DNA of 51,472 bases, taken from NCBI RefSeq assembly GCF_000442515.1, contig NZ_AQPH01000020.1, positions 1 through 51,472 on the forward strand, read 5' to 3'. The DNA comes from Magnetospirillum fulvum MGU-K5. GTDB lineage: Bacteria; Pseudomonadota; Alphaproteobacteria; Rhodospirillales; Magnetospirillaceae. Shown here in pieces: positions 17,301 through 26,002 of the stretch. Each line of letters opens with the position of its first letter. The first letter of the stretch is position 1. The notes beneath the pieces were generated by a model. The model saw nothing but the letters and a program-made list of their open reading frames with translations, ran no database searches and was not told the origin of the DNA. A program made the position numbers and the translations under genes.

Positions 17301-18003
17301 TCCGATTATGCAACCGGAACAGCAGCCCCAGGGCGAGCAGGCTCATCGCCCAGGTTCCAAGCGCCACGATGACTTTCGCCGGGTTATCGCGGTGCCCGGT
17401 CATGATCGCGGGCAAATAATCGTGCCCGAGCGTGGTCAGCAGGGTCAAGGCAACCACCACGGCCAGAACGGAAACCAGCGTCAGCACCAAGGCGGTGGGC
17501 ATCGATACGTGGCAGGGGCAATCCCGCAGCGGGGCATAAAGGGCAACGAACAGGGCGAAGCCGCCATGCCACAGGAAGTAGATCCAGGCGGTGCTTTGCG
17601 ACCCAGCCCCCAGCAGCCCGGCGGGCGCGAACAGGCCGGGGAAGCTGAGCGCGTGAACGCAGGCCATCGCCGCGCTGAACAAAAACCCTCCGGCAAGAAT
17701 CAGCAATCCCCAACTCCGCACCATCCGGAACTGGAACAAAAGCAGGGAAACGATGATCAAGCTGAGAGTGACGAACGCCGATTCATAGATCGGCAGGAAC
17801 GCCCAAACCTCGACGAATTGAATCTGGGCAAACGGCGCGACCAGCAGGAACGCGACAAAGGCCAGCCCCGCCGCGATCAGGGCGATCCGCCGCTGCCCCA
17901 CGGTCGGGGCAATCGTAGAGACAAGAGGAAGGGGCGCAAGCGCAGAGAGTTCCGGGATGAGACGGCTCCGCCTTCTCTCCTGATCGTCGGCAGCCTCCCT
18001 CAT
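14395..18003 (-). CDS. hybrid sensor histidine kinase, MASE4-PAS-HisKA-HATPase-REC
   Basis: About 1,202 residues from ATG 18003, which has GAGGTGGAC upstream (an in-frame start at 18090 would add 29 residues). The N-terminal ~260 residues are a multi-helix membrane domain of MASE4 type, with FSAAMACVHALSFPGLFAP and WHGGFALFVALYA. Three PAS domains follow, then HisKA (NMSHEIRTPLSAI), HATPase (NLLSNAIKFT, DTGIGI, GGTGLGLSI), a degenerate receiver-like stretch without a clear Asp site, and a receiver with LTDVQMPELDG. It should phosphorylate its own His and pass phosphate to the receiver. The single-domain partner is unknown; several response regulators lie in this region. Confidence 0.85.
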   Translation of the reverse strand: MREAADDQERRRSRLIPELSALAPLPLVSTIAPTVGQRRIALIAAGLAFVAFLLVAPFAQIQFVEVWAFLPIYESAFVTLSLIIVSLLLFQFRMVRSWGLLILAGGFLFSAAMACVHALSFPGLFAPAGLLGAGSQSTAWIYFLWHGGFALFVALYAPLRDCPCHVSMPTALVLTLVSVLAVVVALTLLTTLGHDYLPAIMTGHRDNPAKVIVALGTWAMSLLALGLLFRLHNRTHLDLWLMVLLGIWIFDSAVSAVLNHARFDLGWYLGRAFGLLGEAIALIVLLMENNTLYLHLASLRAQENRRSAEQLEEGEKRFKAMFEQAAMGLALVSPEGRWLRVNRKLCEIVGYDAEELISLDFQAITHPDDLDTDIESVRQMLAGEIQTYTLEKRYIHKQGHTVWINLTVALVTKPDGEPDYFVSVVEDITQRYRTEIALRKSEQRFRTYVEESPLGIFVVDSDGRFGDVNPAAEAMLGWSLDEICARHLSDVVSAEDLSRVQEDFAILTGPAGRISGEYRFVAASGAVVWVSLAAVRIAATRFAAFGQDITARKTIEDELERYRKGLEQLVAERTADLESAESRVRLILESTPDGIYGVDTKGRITFVNPGVSALLGWRPEQLIGRTSLEMLHHSYPDGTPFAKETCPLLETLHTGIVYRSDDEFFWTANGRVIPVSLSTHPMVRDGHIVGAVVSFSDISVRKAADAAREAALAEAERLANLRREFLANMSHEIRTPLSAILGLAQIGARDCAEAAGREKFTRILDAGHGLKQVVDDILDFSKIESGKMTVEAIPMEIGAVVDRTVDMLALRAWDKGLRVEVREAPDIPLRCQGDPSRLNQVLINLLSNAIKFTRTGGTVTLGVATTPNQLVLSISDTGIGISAEAAGRLFRPFEQADGSTTRRFGGTGLGLSISRNLVDLMGGAITLDSTVGEGSTFTVAVPLIGADPAPPWPQVSVALRGLTDFETDQALRSLPSGRVMSAADLSSDRNVALVLIDREALADPAQAAAIRARLDRGQQVAVLVQPGETGPVAAIPPGAVVIERPFRPRHLRRLLIEHSLRPDAAAETATRLSGLRVLGAEDNEVNRLVLDDMLQIEGASFICFENGRLALDHLLQVGAGAFDLVLTDVQMPELDGYGLAQEISRFAPGLRVIGLTAHAMDEERVRCLAAGMVDRVVKPISPEALVSTILRHVPHVNKTASG

Positions 18004-18454
18004 CGTCCACCTCACGACATTGGAAGAAATTGTTTCGCCGCTGTCGTCGGCTGCACTGGAGAGGTCACGACCAAGGCGGGTGTTTGACACAAAACGCTAT
18101 TACAGACTGAATTCGGTCAAATCCTGCATGTCTGCCTACCGCCAGACCTACCCCAATGGACAAAAGGTATATGACAGCCGCTGCGAAAACCACAACTCTT
18201 TAGATTATCCTCTCATCCTATCTGATTTCAGATCAGCACATATGGCTTTGATACCTTAGGGTATGCCCCCAGAGATTCTACACTAGCGCGAAAACTACAG
18301 AACCGTTGCCGCCGCGACACAGCCTCAACCGAGCGAAGGAGGGACCGCTTATTTTTTCGGGAACAAGGCCCGATGCAATATAGCCTTTGGTAATAGTCGA
18401 TCGCGTGCGGTATCATCGCCACCACGACCATTGCGACAAAATGAGGCGGTCACG
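18004..18454. other. intergenic region between divergent histidine kinase genes
   Basis: I see no gene in these 451 bp. Two short perfect inverted repeats stand out: ATCTGATTTCAGAT (18220-18233) and ATACC-TTAG-GGTAT (18251-18264). Both lie between the divergent kinase starts and could be protein-binding sites. Base composition is lower in GC than the flanking genes. Confidence 0.3.
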
Positions 18455-19549
18455 ATGATTGTGGCGTCGTCCGGCTGGCCCGATCTCGAGCTTCTTGAAG
18501 CCGCGCCGATCCTGGTCTGGCGCTCGGGTCTCGACGGTCTGTGCAACTGGTTCAATGCGTCATGGCTGGCCTATACCGGCCGGACGATGGCGCAGGAATT
18601 GGGCAACGGCTGGACCGAAGGGCTCCATGCCGAAGATTTCGACCGCTGCCTTGAAGCCTATCTCGACGCCTTTGGACGGCACGAGCCGTTCCAGATGGAA
18701 TACCGGATCATGCGGGCCTGCGGACAATATGGCTGGATCGTCGATTACGGCATCCCGATTATCGACCGCGACGGCAACTTCCTCGGCTATGTCGGCTATT
18801 GCTTCGATATCACCGCCCGGCACGAAGCCGAGGAGAAGCGCGACCACCTTTGCCACGACCTTGAACAATCGAACGCCGACCTGGAACAATTCGCCTATGC
18901 CGCCTCGCACGATCTGCGCGAACCGCTGCGCAAGGTGGCGGGCTTTGCCGCATTGCTGGGCAAGAGTTGCGCCAGCAAGCTCAACGATGAGGAACGGGAA
19001 TTCCTTCATTTCGTCCTCGACGGTGCCAAGCGGATGGACGAGATGATCTGCGACCTGCTGGCTTTTTCCCGGGTCGAGCGGTGCGGAGCCCCCCTGGAGC
19101 CGATGGCGCTTGGCGAGGCGCTCGATTATGCCCTGTTCAACCTGTCCCAGACGATTGAGGAGAAGAAAGCCGCGATCGAGATCGGGTTCGACCGAACTCT
19201 GGCGGTGAAGGGTGACCCCCACCAGATCGCCCGGCTGTTCCAAAACCTGATCGGCAACGCGATCAAGTACTGCGCCAAGGACGTCACCCCGCGGATTCAC
19301 CTGGACGCGCTGCTTGTCCCCGAAGGATCGGTCACCCTGACCGTCACCGACAATGGAATCGGCATTCCGCCCGATTCCGCCGAACACGTTTTCCAGCTTT
19401 TCCGCCGCCTTCACACCCACGACGAATATGAGGGGACTGGAGTCGGCCTCTCAATCTGCCGCCGGATCGTCGAACGGCATGGCGGCACGATCTGGGTCAC
19501 CCCCGCCGAGGGCGGGGGATCGGTGTTCCACGTCACCCTGCCCCGCTAA
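18455..19549 (+). CDS. PAS-domain sensor histidine kinase
   Basis: A 364-residue soluble kinase. A PAS domain covers residues about 11-125 (WFNASWLAYTGR, GYVGYCFDIT). HisKA follows, with His152 in AASHDLREPLRK. The HATPase motifs are NLIGNAIKYCAK, DNGIGIPP and GTGVGLSICRRIVERHGG. No transmembrane helix is seen, so it senses inside the cell. The SHDLREPL type is often linked to single-domain or phytochrome-like partners. The ATG at 18455 is preferred, with GAGGCGG upstream; a TTG at 18431 is in frame. Confidence 0.85.
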   Translation: MIVASSGWPDLELLEAAPILVWRSGLDGLCNWFNASWLAYTGRTMAQELGNGWTEGLHAEDFDRCLEAYLDAFGRHEPFQMEYRIMRACGQYGWIVDYGIPIIDRDGNFLGYVGYCFDITARHEAEEKRDHLCHDLEQSNADLEQFAYAASHDLREPLRKVAGFAALLGKSCASKLNDEEREFLHFVLDGAKRMDEMICDLLAFSRVERCGAPLEPMALGEALDYALFNLSQTIEEKKAAIEIGFDRTLAVKGDPHQIARLFQNLIGNAIKYCAKDVTPRIHLDALLVPEGSVTLTVTDNGIGIPPDSAEHVFQLFRRLHTHDEYEGTGVGLSICRRIVERHGGTIWVTPAEGGGSVFHVTLPR

Positions 19550-19800
19550 ATCCGGGATTATCACGCGAATCCGAGGAACAGAACCAATGCCCGGTTGCGA
19601 AATGATGAAGGCAGAAGACCTGATGCCGTAGAAGCCGGCCTGTGATCCCGGTGGGACCGGCGTGGGGTCCGGCGGCCTCCAGGACCCGAGAGCGGGCGAA
19701 CGGGGGCGCCCGGCCTCGTTCGTGTGGGAATAACGTGGGACGGCGACGACGGGGAGGTATTGTGGATCGGCCCGGACAGCATCGACAGGCCACAAAAGGA
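19550..19800. other. intergenic stretch, nothing recognised
   Basis: About 250 bp between the kinase gene and the terminator of tRNA-Arg. It is very G-rich in places. I see no gene, repeat or RNA structure that I can support. Confidence 0.3.
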
Positions 19801-19801
19801 G

Positions 19802-19832
19802 AAGGCCCCAGCGGCATTACCGCTGGGGCCTT
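19802..19832 (-). terminator. Rho-independent terminator of tRNA-Arg
   Basis: A 13-bp perfect stem AAGGCCCCAGCGG / CCGCTGGGGCCTT with a 5-nt loop, three bases beyond the tRNA 3' end. On the minus strand it is followed by a pyrimidine-rich TTCTCCTTTT run. Confidence 0.75.
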
Positions 19833-19835
19833 CAT

Positions 19836-19912
19836 TGGCGCGCCCGGAAAGACTCGAACTTCCAACCCTCAGATTCGTAGTCTGATGCTCTATCCAATTG
19901 AGCTACGGGCGC
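19836..19912 (-). tRNA. tRNA-Arg(ACG)
   Basis: A complete 77-nt cloverleaf with encoded CCA. Acceptor stem GCGCCCG/CGGGCGC, D-arm AGCTCAATTGGATAGAGC, anticodon loop CTACGAA giving ACG, and T-arm GGTTCGAGTC-like. It reads CGN Arg codons after A34 to inosine editing. The terminator at 19802-19832 follows directly. Confidence 0.95.
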
Positions 19913-20134
19913 TTCTCGGTCCGAAGCAATGTGCCCCGGCGAGGAGGCGGAACTTACACAAACCCTCTCCCCCCTGCAAGCCAAAAATTCATCTTTTTTC
20001 GTTACCCCCCTTTCGCCCTCAAACGCTATGGATAGGACCACGCCACGAGTACCACCAATCGAAATGCGGACTTGTGGCAACGGAGATGATTGCGTAAAAT
20101 CCGCCCCAAAGTTTCCGGGGGACGTGCGCCTATC

Positions 20135-20152
20135 ACTGTCCTAAGCGACAGT
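20135..20152. promoter_or_regulatory. inverted repeat upstream of the OmpA-like lipoprotein gene
   Basis: ACTGTC-CTAAGC-GACAGT is a perfect 6-bp inverted repeat 55 bp before the lipoprotein start. It may be an operator or a 5' leader hairpin. Confidence 0.3.
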
Positions 20153-20207
20153 CGTGCCCCTGGCGGTCTTTGTCCGAACCGGCGAACCTGAAGGATCTGC
20201 TAATCCA

Positions 20208-21311
20208 ATGGCCCTGAATAAGACTCACGCCGCAGCGCTTTGCGCGGCTCTCCTCGCAGGCGGATGCACCTTCGCCGAGGATGCGCTGTTCCCGGGAACG
20301 GCGAGCTCGGGCCAGTCGGCGATCACCGAACAAGCCCCCAATGACGGCCCGCCCGCGTTGGGATCGTCCAGCTTCGATCCCGTCGGGGTCACCCCCGCCT
20401 CGTCAAGCGGAACCTATGTCGGGGCCAAGGCGGCGACGCTGCGTAACGATCTTCAGGGGCTTCAGGCGACGCTGGGCCGGCAGAACCAGATGCTGCAACA
20501 GATTCGCTCCGAGACCGTGCAGGATTCCCAGCGCTATCACGGCACTGTCGCCGCGATCAACGCTCGCCTTCAGGTCGGCACCACGCCGGGCAACCCGATC
20601 CTGAACCAGCAATGGAACGCGGCGCAGAACGAGTTGGATCGGATCACCGACGACGTTCTGAAAATGAACCGCCTGACCAACGAAGTCACCGCGTCGTCGA
20701 CGATGGCGGGCTACCTGCTGGAATCCGTCCGCGCTGCCCGCTCGCTGTCCGGCGCGGTTGACGAGGATCACCGCCAGCTTCGCATTCTCGAGGACGAGAC
20801 CAACCGCACCGTGGTGATGGTCGAACGCCTGCTGGGCGAACTGACCAACGACGCGGTTCGTCAGCAGCAATACGTCGCCTCGGAAAAGCAGAACCTCAAC
20901 ACCCTGGCTCTGGGCATCAAGAACGGCGCTCTGTTCGTCGGCAGCCTCAGCAACCAGCCCAATTCCAGCTTCACCGCCCCGGCGGCGCGGGCGGCGGTGC
21001 CGTCCGGCGACCAGCCGCTGGTCACGATCCGCTTCGACAAGCCCAACGTCAATTACGAACCTGCCCTGTACGCCGCGGTCAAGAGCGCGCTGGATCGTCG
21101 TCCCAACGCCACCTTCGACGTTGTCGCCGTCGCTCCGACCGGCTCGAACCCGGCCCAGCAGACCGTCGCCGCCAGCAATGCCCGCCGCAATGCCGAATCG
21201 GTGCTGCGCTCGCTCACCAACATGAACATGCCTGCCTCGCGGGTGCGGGTCAGTGCCAGCACCAGCCCCTCGGCCAGCACCAACGGCGAAGTTCAGGTCT
21301 TCGTCCGCTAA
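20208..21311 (+). CDS. outer-membrane lipoprotein with coiled-coil and OmpA-like C-terminal domain
   Basis: A 367-residue protein. The signal peptide ends in LLAGGC with Cys20 as lipidation site. Residues ~75-230 are rich in Gln/Leu heptad-like runs (LRNDLQGLQATLGRQNQMLQ) and look like a coiled coil. The last ~100 residues (TIRFDKPNVNYEPALYAAV, then NARRNAESVLRSL) resemble an OmpA/MotB-type peptidoglycan-binding fold, without its full consensus. It is monocistronic with a strong terminator. A structural role in envelope organisation is likely; a specific partner cannot be named. Confidence 0.7.
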   Translation: MALNKTHAAALCAALLAGGCTFAEDALFPGTASSGQSAITEQAPNDGPPALGSSSFDPVGVTPASSSGTYVGAKAATLRNDLQGLQATLGRQNQMLQQIRSETVQDSQRYHGTVAAINARLQVGTTPGNPILNQQWNAAQNELDRITDDVLKMNRLTNEVTASSTMAGYLLESVRAARSLSGAVDEDHRQLRILEDETNRTVVMVERLLGELTNDAVRQQQYVASEKQNLNTLALGIKNGALFVGSLSNQPNSSFTAPAARAAVPSGDQPLVTIRFDKPNVNYEPALYAAVKSALDRRPNATFDVVAVAPTGSNPAQQTVAASNARRNAESVLRSLTNMNMPASRVRVSASTSPSASTNGEVQVFVR

Positions 21312-21333
21312 TCCGGACGATAGCTTAAAATGG

Positions 21334-21370
21334 AAAGCCCCGGACCGCAGGCGCGGTTCGGGGCTTTTTC
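21334..21370. terminator. bidirectional Rho-independent terminator
   Basis: A 15-bp stem, AAAGCCCCGGACCGC with GCGGTTCGGGGCTTT (one G-T pair), with TTTTT on the plus side and an A/T-rich other side. It ends the lipoprotein gene and probably also the convergent rpoH gene. Confidence 0.8.
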
Positions 21371-21447
21371 TTTGGTGATCGGAAAAGGCAACCGCGAGAC
21401 GAGGACTTGCCCCGCCTCGCGGCGATATCGTTTGCCGAAACGTTCGG

Positions 21448-22338
21448 TTACTGCGCCCGGTGCGGTTCGGCGGCGGCAGCGGCGGTCTGGACCGACTTCT
21501 GCAACTTCTCGAACGCACGGACCTCGATCTGGCGCACCCGCTCGCGCGAGATGCCGTATTGGCGGGACAGATCGTCGAGCGTCGCCGGTTCCTCGCTGAG
21601 GCGGCGGTGGGTCAGGATCGCCCGTTCGCGCTCGTTGAGGCTGTCGAGTGCGGCGGAGAGAAAGCCCCGGCGGCGGCCCAATTCCTCGCGCTCACCCAGC
21701 TCGGTTTCCTGATCGTCGCGATCATCGACCAGCCAATCCTGCCACTCCCCTTCGCCCTCGGCCCGCAGGGGCGCGTTGAGCGAGTGATCGGGGCTGGAAA
21801 GGCGGCGGTTCATGTTGACGACCTCGTCCTCGCTGACGTCCAGCTTGGCCGCGATCTTGCCGACGATTTCGGCGGGCAGGTCGCCCTCTTCGATCGCCTG
21901 CATCTGGCCCTTCAGCTTGCGCAGGTTAAAGAACAACTTCTTCTGCGCGGCGGTGGTGCCCATCTTCACCAGCGACCAGGAATGCAGGATGTATTCCTGG
22001 ATCGCGGCGCGGATCCACCACATCGCATAGGTGGCGAGGCGGAAGCCGCGATCGGGGTCAAAGCGGCGAACCGCCTGCATCATCCCGATATTGCCTTCCG
22101 AAATCATCTCGCCGAGCGGCAGTCCGTAGCCGCGATAGCCCATCGCGATCTTGGCGACGAGACGGAGATGGCTGGTGATCATCCGTTCGGCGGCGGCGAG
22201 ATCGTCGTTATCGCGATAGCGCTTGGCCAGGACATATTCCTCCTCGGCCGGCAGCATCGGGTATTTGCGGATGTCTTGAAGATAACGCGTCAGGTTGCCC
22301 TCGGGGGCGAGCGACAGGGTCGAAGCGATTGCCGACAT
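21448..22338 (-). CDS. rpoH: RNA polymerase sigma factor RpoH (sigma-32)
   Basis: A 296-residue sigma-70 family factor of group 3. Region 2 reads YLQDIRKYPMLPAEEE, then MISEGNIGMMQAVRRFDP and FRLATYAMWWIRAAIQEYI. The RpoH box QKKLFFNLRKLKG is present, and region 4.2 has TLDDLSRQYGISRERVRQIE. It directs RNA polymerase to heat-shock promoters. The ATG at 22338 is used because GGAGA lies upstream and the typical N-terminus begins there. It shares a terminator with the convergent lipoprotein gene. Confidence 0.95.
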   Translation of the reverse strand: MSAIASTLSLAPEGNLTRYLQDIRKYPMLPAEEEYVLAKRYRDNDDLAAAERMITSHLRLVAKIAMGYRGYGLPLGEMISEGNIGMMQAVRRFDPDRGFRLATYAMWWIRAAIQEYILHSWSLVKMGTTAAQKKLFFNLRKLKGQMQAIEEGDLPAEIVGKIAAKLDVSEDEVVNMNRRLSSPDHSLNAPLRAEGEGEWQDWLVDDRDDQETELGEREELGRRRGFLSAALDSLNERERAILTHRRLSEEPATLDDLSRQYGISRERVRQIEVRAFEKLQKSVQTAAAAAEPHRAQ

Positions 22339-22476
22339 GCTCACGTCTCCTCTTCCGGTGTGGAGGGTTTTCCCTCGTTCACAGAGCGAGGCGCCGACCT
22401 TCGGCACCGCGCCCCGTCTCTCACCGCTCACTGGAGACAGATAATGCCACAGCTATGGGGTCAAGTATACTGGATT

Positions 22477-23460
22477 CTATATCGTCTCTAAAATTTTTAT
22501 CAAAGCATTGATATCCGGAGGTATAGCGCTTTCGAAGCAGAGGGAGCATCCTTTGGTAGGATGCTGGAACCCGAGCAAAAAGGCATGCAAAGCCTGGCGG
22601 GGAAAAGCAGTCAGTGCAGCCCGAACATCCGCAGGTAAGGAGGCCATACGTCCTGACCGAACTCTACCATATGTCTTATCCCCAACCAACGAATGTCCTA
22701 TACTTGTCATATGAACTCTGATCTGGTGAGTTCGACCCGTTGCCAGACGACATTCAACCAAACTGACAGAACCGCCCGCATAGATCTTCACGACACGGTA
22801 GCGGGTCAGCGCCCGCTTCCCGCCACCCGAGACGACGGCCATGGTTTTACGGTCATTGGGATTGCGTCCGATATTGCCTTCGATCTCGCCCGATGATGGC
22901 GACGGCACCCCCCAAACCAGAGCGCGATAGGCCCGTTCCAGAGTGTGGGCGGCAAATTGCTCGGACAGCCCGCGGTGGGCAGCATCGGTCTTTGCCGCCA
23001 CCAGCAGACCGCTGGTGTCCTTATCCAAACGATGCACGATTCCGGGACGGCGAACCCCGCCAATTCCGGCCAGCGACTCGCCGCAATGGGCCAGCAGCGC
23101 ATTGACCAGAGTGAAATCGAGATTGCCCGGCGCGGGATGCACCACCAGCCCCGGCGGCTTGTCGATGACAATCAGATCCTCGTCCTCATGCACCACCGAG
23201 AGCGCGATCTCTTGCGCTTCGGGGATCGCCGGAGCGTCGGGCGGCACGCTGACCTGATAGGATTGCCCGGATTTGACCCGACACGAGGGGTCGAGTATCG
23301 TCGCCCCGTCGAGGCTGACCCGCCCGTCTTCAATCAGCCCTTTGATCCGGCTGCGCGACAGATCGGGCTGTCGCATCGCCAGCCATTTGTCCAGACGTTG
23401 GCCGACCTCGTCGGGCGAAACCGGCTCGGGAGTGTACTCTCGTGAATTCGTCTCGTTCAT
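22477..23460 (-). CDS. rluD: 23S rRNA pseudouridine synthase, RluD-like
   Basis: A 327-residue RluA/RluD-family enzyme. An S4 RNA-binding domain is at residues ~14-75 (RLDKWLAMRQPDLSRSRIKGLI). The catalytic motif HRLDKDTSGLLVAAKT carries the active-site Asp, and RTHQIRVHM is the conserved late motif. It converts uridines in helix 69 of 23S rRNA if it is true RluD. The ATG at 23460 follows AGGGG and fits the family N-terminus. The divergent gene at 23519 starts 58 bp away. Confidence 0.88.
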   Translation of the reverse strand: MNETNSREYTPEPVSPDEVGQRLDKWLAMRQPDLSRSRIKGLIEDGRVSLDGATILDPSCRVKSGQSYQVSVPPDAPAIPEAQEIALSVVHEDEDLIVIDKPPGLVVHPAPGNLDFTLVNALLAHCGESLAGIGGVRRPGIVHRLDKDTSGLLVAAKTDAAHRGLSEQFAAHTLERAYRALVWGVPSPSSGEIEGNIGRNPNDRKTMAVVSGGGKRALTRYRVVKIYAGGSVSLVECRLATGRTHQIRVHMTSIGHSLVGDKTYGRVRSGRMASLPADVRAALTAFPRQALHAFLLGFQHPTKGCSLCFESAIPPDINALIKILETI

Positions 23461-23518
23461 TCCCCTATCATCGCCGATCCGGGCTGCGGCCGCGACCGGG
23501 GAAATTAAGGAATCCGAC

Positions 23519-23890
23519 ATGAAAGCGCTGAAAGCGTTGGTGATCTTTTTAGGGGTGTTGATCGTCGCCGGGGTGGGGCTGGTGATCTATGGCGTGGCGT
23601 CGAAGGTCGGACCGAAACCCGCCCCCGTTGCGTCGAGCACCGCCACCACTGCGCCGACAGCGCCGAATGCCGCGCCCCCCTCCCCGGCCGCGCCGTTTGG
23701 CTCGATCGATATCCCCCTGCCCGATGGAGCGACAATCCAGCAGGTTTTCGCCGCCGGGGACCGCGTCATCGTCCGCGTTGGCACCGGCAAGGGCACCGGC
23801 GACCGCCTGATTGTCCTCGACCCCACCCACGGCCAGGTGAGCGGCAGCTTCGGCTTTGCCGCCGCGCCGGAGGCCAACGCGAAACGATGA
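23519..23890 (+). CDS. small membrane-anchored protein of unknown function
   Basis: A 123-residue protein. It has one N-terminal transmembrane helix (ALVIFLGVLIVAGVGLVIYG), an Ala/Pro/Thr-rich linker (residues 31-60) and a small C-terminal domain predicted outside the cytoplasm (IPLPDGATIQQVFAAGDRVIVRV). This layout is common beside rluD in alphaproteobacteria; no function is known to me. AAGGA precedes the ATG, and the stop overlaps the next start in an ATGA junction, so it is probably co-translated with the JAMM peptidase. Confidence 0.7.
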   Translation: MKALKALVIFLGVLIVAGVGLVIYGVASKVGPKPAPVASSTATTAPTAPNAAPPSPAAPFGSIDIPLPDGATIQQVFAAGDRVIVRVGTGKGTGDRLIVLDPTHGQVSGSFGFAAAPEANAKR

Positions 23891-24333
23891 TCCTGGTTGA
23901 CCGCTCCGATCTGACTGCGGTCTGCACCGCCGCCGAGGCCGCCTTCCCCGCCGAGGGATGCGGCCTGCTGGTCGGACGCGGTGACCGGATCGTGCGAGTC
24001 CGCCAGATCATCCCCGCCGAGAATATGGAGCGGGAGCGGCGCAACGATCGGTTCGAGCTTGACCCCCGCGCCCGCTTTGCCGCCGAACGGGCCGTGCGCG
24101 GTGGCCCCGACCGCATCGTCGGGCACTGGCACTCCCACCCCAATGGCAGCCCGTCGCCCTCGCCCGCCGATATTGCCCGCGCCTTTGAACCCGAGATGAT
24201 CTGGCTGATCGTCGCCGTCACCCAAGATGCCGACGACCTCCCCCGAGCCAAGCCGCCCCGTGCCTTCCGTCTCGATGCCCGGACCGGCATGGCCCAGCCG
24301 GTGCCGCTGCGCCTCTACCCCGCCGCACCGTGA
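23887..24333 (+). CDS. JAMM/MPN-domain metalloprotease (JAB family)
   Basis: A 148-residue single JAB domain. The zinc site is complete: Glu23 in AEGCGLL, and HxHx7SxxD as His82, His84, Ser92 and Asp95. Bacterial JAMM proteins cleave isopeptide or C-terminal extensions of ubiquitin-like and sulfur-carrier proteins. No ThiS/MoaD-like or E1-like gene is next to it. The start overlaps the previous gene (ATGA). Confidence 0.88.
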   Translation: MILVDRSDLTAVCTAAEAAFPAEGCGLLVGRGDRIVRVRQIIPAENMERERRNDRFELDPRARFAAERAVRGGPDRIVGHWHSHPNGSPSPSPADIARAFEPEMIWLIVAVTQDADDLPRAKPPRAFRLDARTGMAQPVPLRLYPAAP

Positions 24334-24390
24334 AAATAGTGCTTGCGTTCGCCAGACGATTCCTCCATAAAGCCGCACCGCGCCTCCAAC

Positions 24391-24466
24391 GTCCCCATCG
24401 TCTAGAGGCCTAGGACACCGCCCTCTCACGGCGGCAACCGGGGTTCGAATCCCCGTGGGGACGCCA
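24391..24466 (+). tRNA. tRNA-Glu(CUC)
   Basis: A complete 76-nt cloverleaf with encoded CCA. Acceptor GTCCCCA/TGGGGAC, anticodon loop CTCTCAC giving CUC, T-loop TTCGAAT. It is followed by a low-GC accessory stretch, so it may have been an integration site, though I do not find a second copy of its 3' end. Confidence 0.95.
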
Positions 24467-24755
24467 ATCGCTTTTCTTCCAGAAAAATGCAGCGTTATCA
24501 ACGACTTGTCAGACCATCGACAAGGCGGCACACACACGCCCAGCCTGCCTTCATGGTAGCTATTACAGGCGGTGTGAACACCTCCCCTCGAAAACGACAG
24601 ATGACCCGGCCGATTCGTGGACGATGGCGGGTTCCGGTTCTACCCGGCGCGGAACATCCGCGCCCAGAGCGATCTTTGATTGAAGTGCGCCCTCTCTTGA
24701 CAGCTTACTGCGCATGGTGGATCAGTTGCTCAAAGCCAATGTCAGGAGGTCCCCC

Positions 24756-24992
24756 ATGCGTCGACCACCCCTGATCCTGTGTGATCTCCTGGCGGGATGT
24801 GCTGGCGGCACTGTAGTCACGGACGGAAACGAATACACAGTCACAGTCAATTGGTCTAGCGGGAAACGATCAGAAGCCCTTTCTGTGGACGATGCTCACT
24901 GCGGAAAGTATGGTCGTGTTGCTCGCCTTAAGGATGCTGGAGCAGATACATTCTGGGTTCATTATGACTGCATCAAGCCCGGATCGAACTGA
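24756..24992 (+). CDS. small putative lipoprotein
   Basis: A 78-residue protein. A short signal region ends LLAGC with Cys15. The mature part has about 60 residues with no family I recognise; it includes YTVTVNWSSGKRSEAL and two Cys. The start ATG at 24756 has a strong AGGAGG site. It is 8 bp upstream of the DUF2971 gene and probably co-transcribed. Base composition is lower in GC than the core genes. Confidence 0.6.
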   Translation: MRRPPLILCDLLAGCAGGTVVTDGNEYTVTVNWSSGKRSEALSVDDAHCGKYGRVARLKDAGADTFWVHYDCIKPGSN

Positions 24993-25000
24993 TAGAAAAG

Positions 25001-26002
25001 ATGCTCCCATCTGCTGATCAGCTAACCCATGAGGCTCATCCAGAGCTGTTCCACTACACAAGCAAGGCTGGCCTTGAGGGGATCATCACCTCTCAGAGTC
25101 TATGGGCGACACGATATGACTGCCTGAACGACTCACAGGAAGTCTTCCAGATCAAGCCACTACTGATCCGATCTCTGGCCGAGCGGTGCAAGCGATATTT
25201 CATGGAGGCCAAAACAGGCAACCTCTCCACGAAGTTGCTGATTGCAAAGCATGGTGGGACCGTAGCTGCGTCGCGAGAGTTTGCCATCAGGACCATCAAC
25301 AGCCTGTACACGGTCTCGTTCGAGGGGAAGCCGAACTCTGTCGCCTACATGACCCCATTCATCACGTCCTTCTGTTCCCATGAGGGGGACAGTGAGTATG
25401 AACGGCAGAACGGCTTGTTGAGCCAGTGGCGTGGGTATGGGCGGGATTCAGGCTTCGCCATCGTGTTCGATACCAAGGCCCTGTGGCAGGCGTTCGAGCA
25501 GGATGCTGCCGTGTACTCCTACACGACGGCACAGTTCCCTGACGCCTATTATACCGACGAGGAGGCCCTCGCTGATCCCAACTTCCAGCCGCTGATAGAG
25601 AACCTGTTCAGGTACTTCCTGTATGCTGAAGACAGGATGGCGGATGTGCTGGGGGAGGCGCTGGTCCCGTTCCTGAACCTCGTCACCCGCAAGAAGCACA
25701 GAGGATTCAGGGAGGAGCGGGAGGTCCGCTTGGTCGTCTTTCCCAGGACAGAAGAAATATTCCGACAGTTCGCCAGTCAGGTTCGGGCTGAAATTGAGTT
25801 CACAGGCAAGCGCAAGGTGGTTCACACGGCCCCTTCTGGGAAGTCTTATGTGGTTCTGTTCGAGGACACGAAGCGCCTTCCTATCAAGCGGATCATCGTT
25901 GGGCCGGGGGCTGATCAAAGGGAGAAGGTACAATTCGCTAAGGATCTGGTCAGGTCGAAGATTCAGATCGTGAGGTCCGAGACGCCTTTCATCGATCGAT
26001 AG
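25001..26002 (+). CDS. DUF2971 family protein
   Basis: A 333-residue protein. The N-terminus LFHYTSKAGLEGIITSQSLWATRYDCLNDSQE and the later SQWRGYGRDSGFAIVFD are typical of DUF2971, whose function is not established. Such genes are often carried in defence or mobile regions. The end of the gene meets a transposase remnant and a 14-bp palindrome at 26002-26015, so the last residues may be altered. GC content is visibly lower than in neighbours, which suggests transfer. Confidence 0.75.
   Translation: MLPSADQLTHEAHPELFHYTSKAGLEGIITSQSLWATRYDCLNDSQEVFQIKPLLIRSLAERCKRYFMEAKTGNLSTKLLIAKHGGTVAASREFAIRTINSLYTVSFEGKPNSVAYMTPFITSFCSHEGDSEYERQNGLLSQWRGYGRDSGFAIVFDTKALWQAFEQDAAVYSYTTAQFPDAYYTDEEALADPNFQPLIENLFRYFLYAEDRMADVLGEALVPFLNLVTRKKHRGFREEREVRLVVFPRTEEIFRQFASQVRAEIEFTGKRKVVHTAPSGKSYVVLFEDTKRLPIKRIIVGPGADQREKVQFAKDLVRSKIQIVRSETPFIDR

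Noticed and set aside
24391-24466. tRNA-Glu as attachment site of the low-GC island
   Set aside because: I found no second copy of the tRNA 3' end and no integrase in the island.
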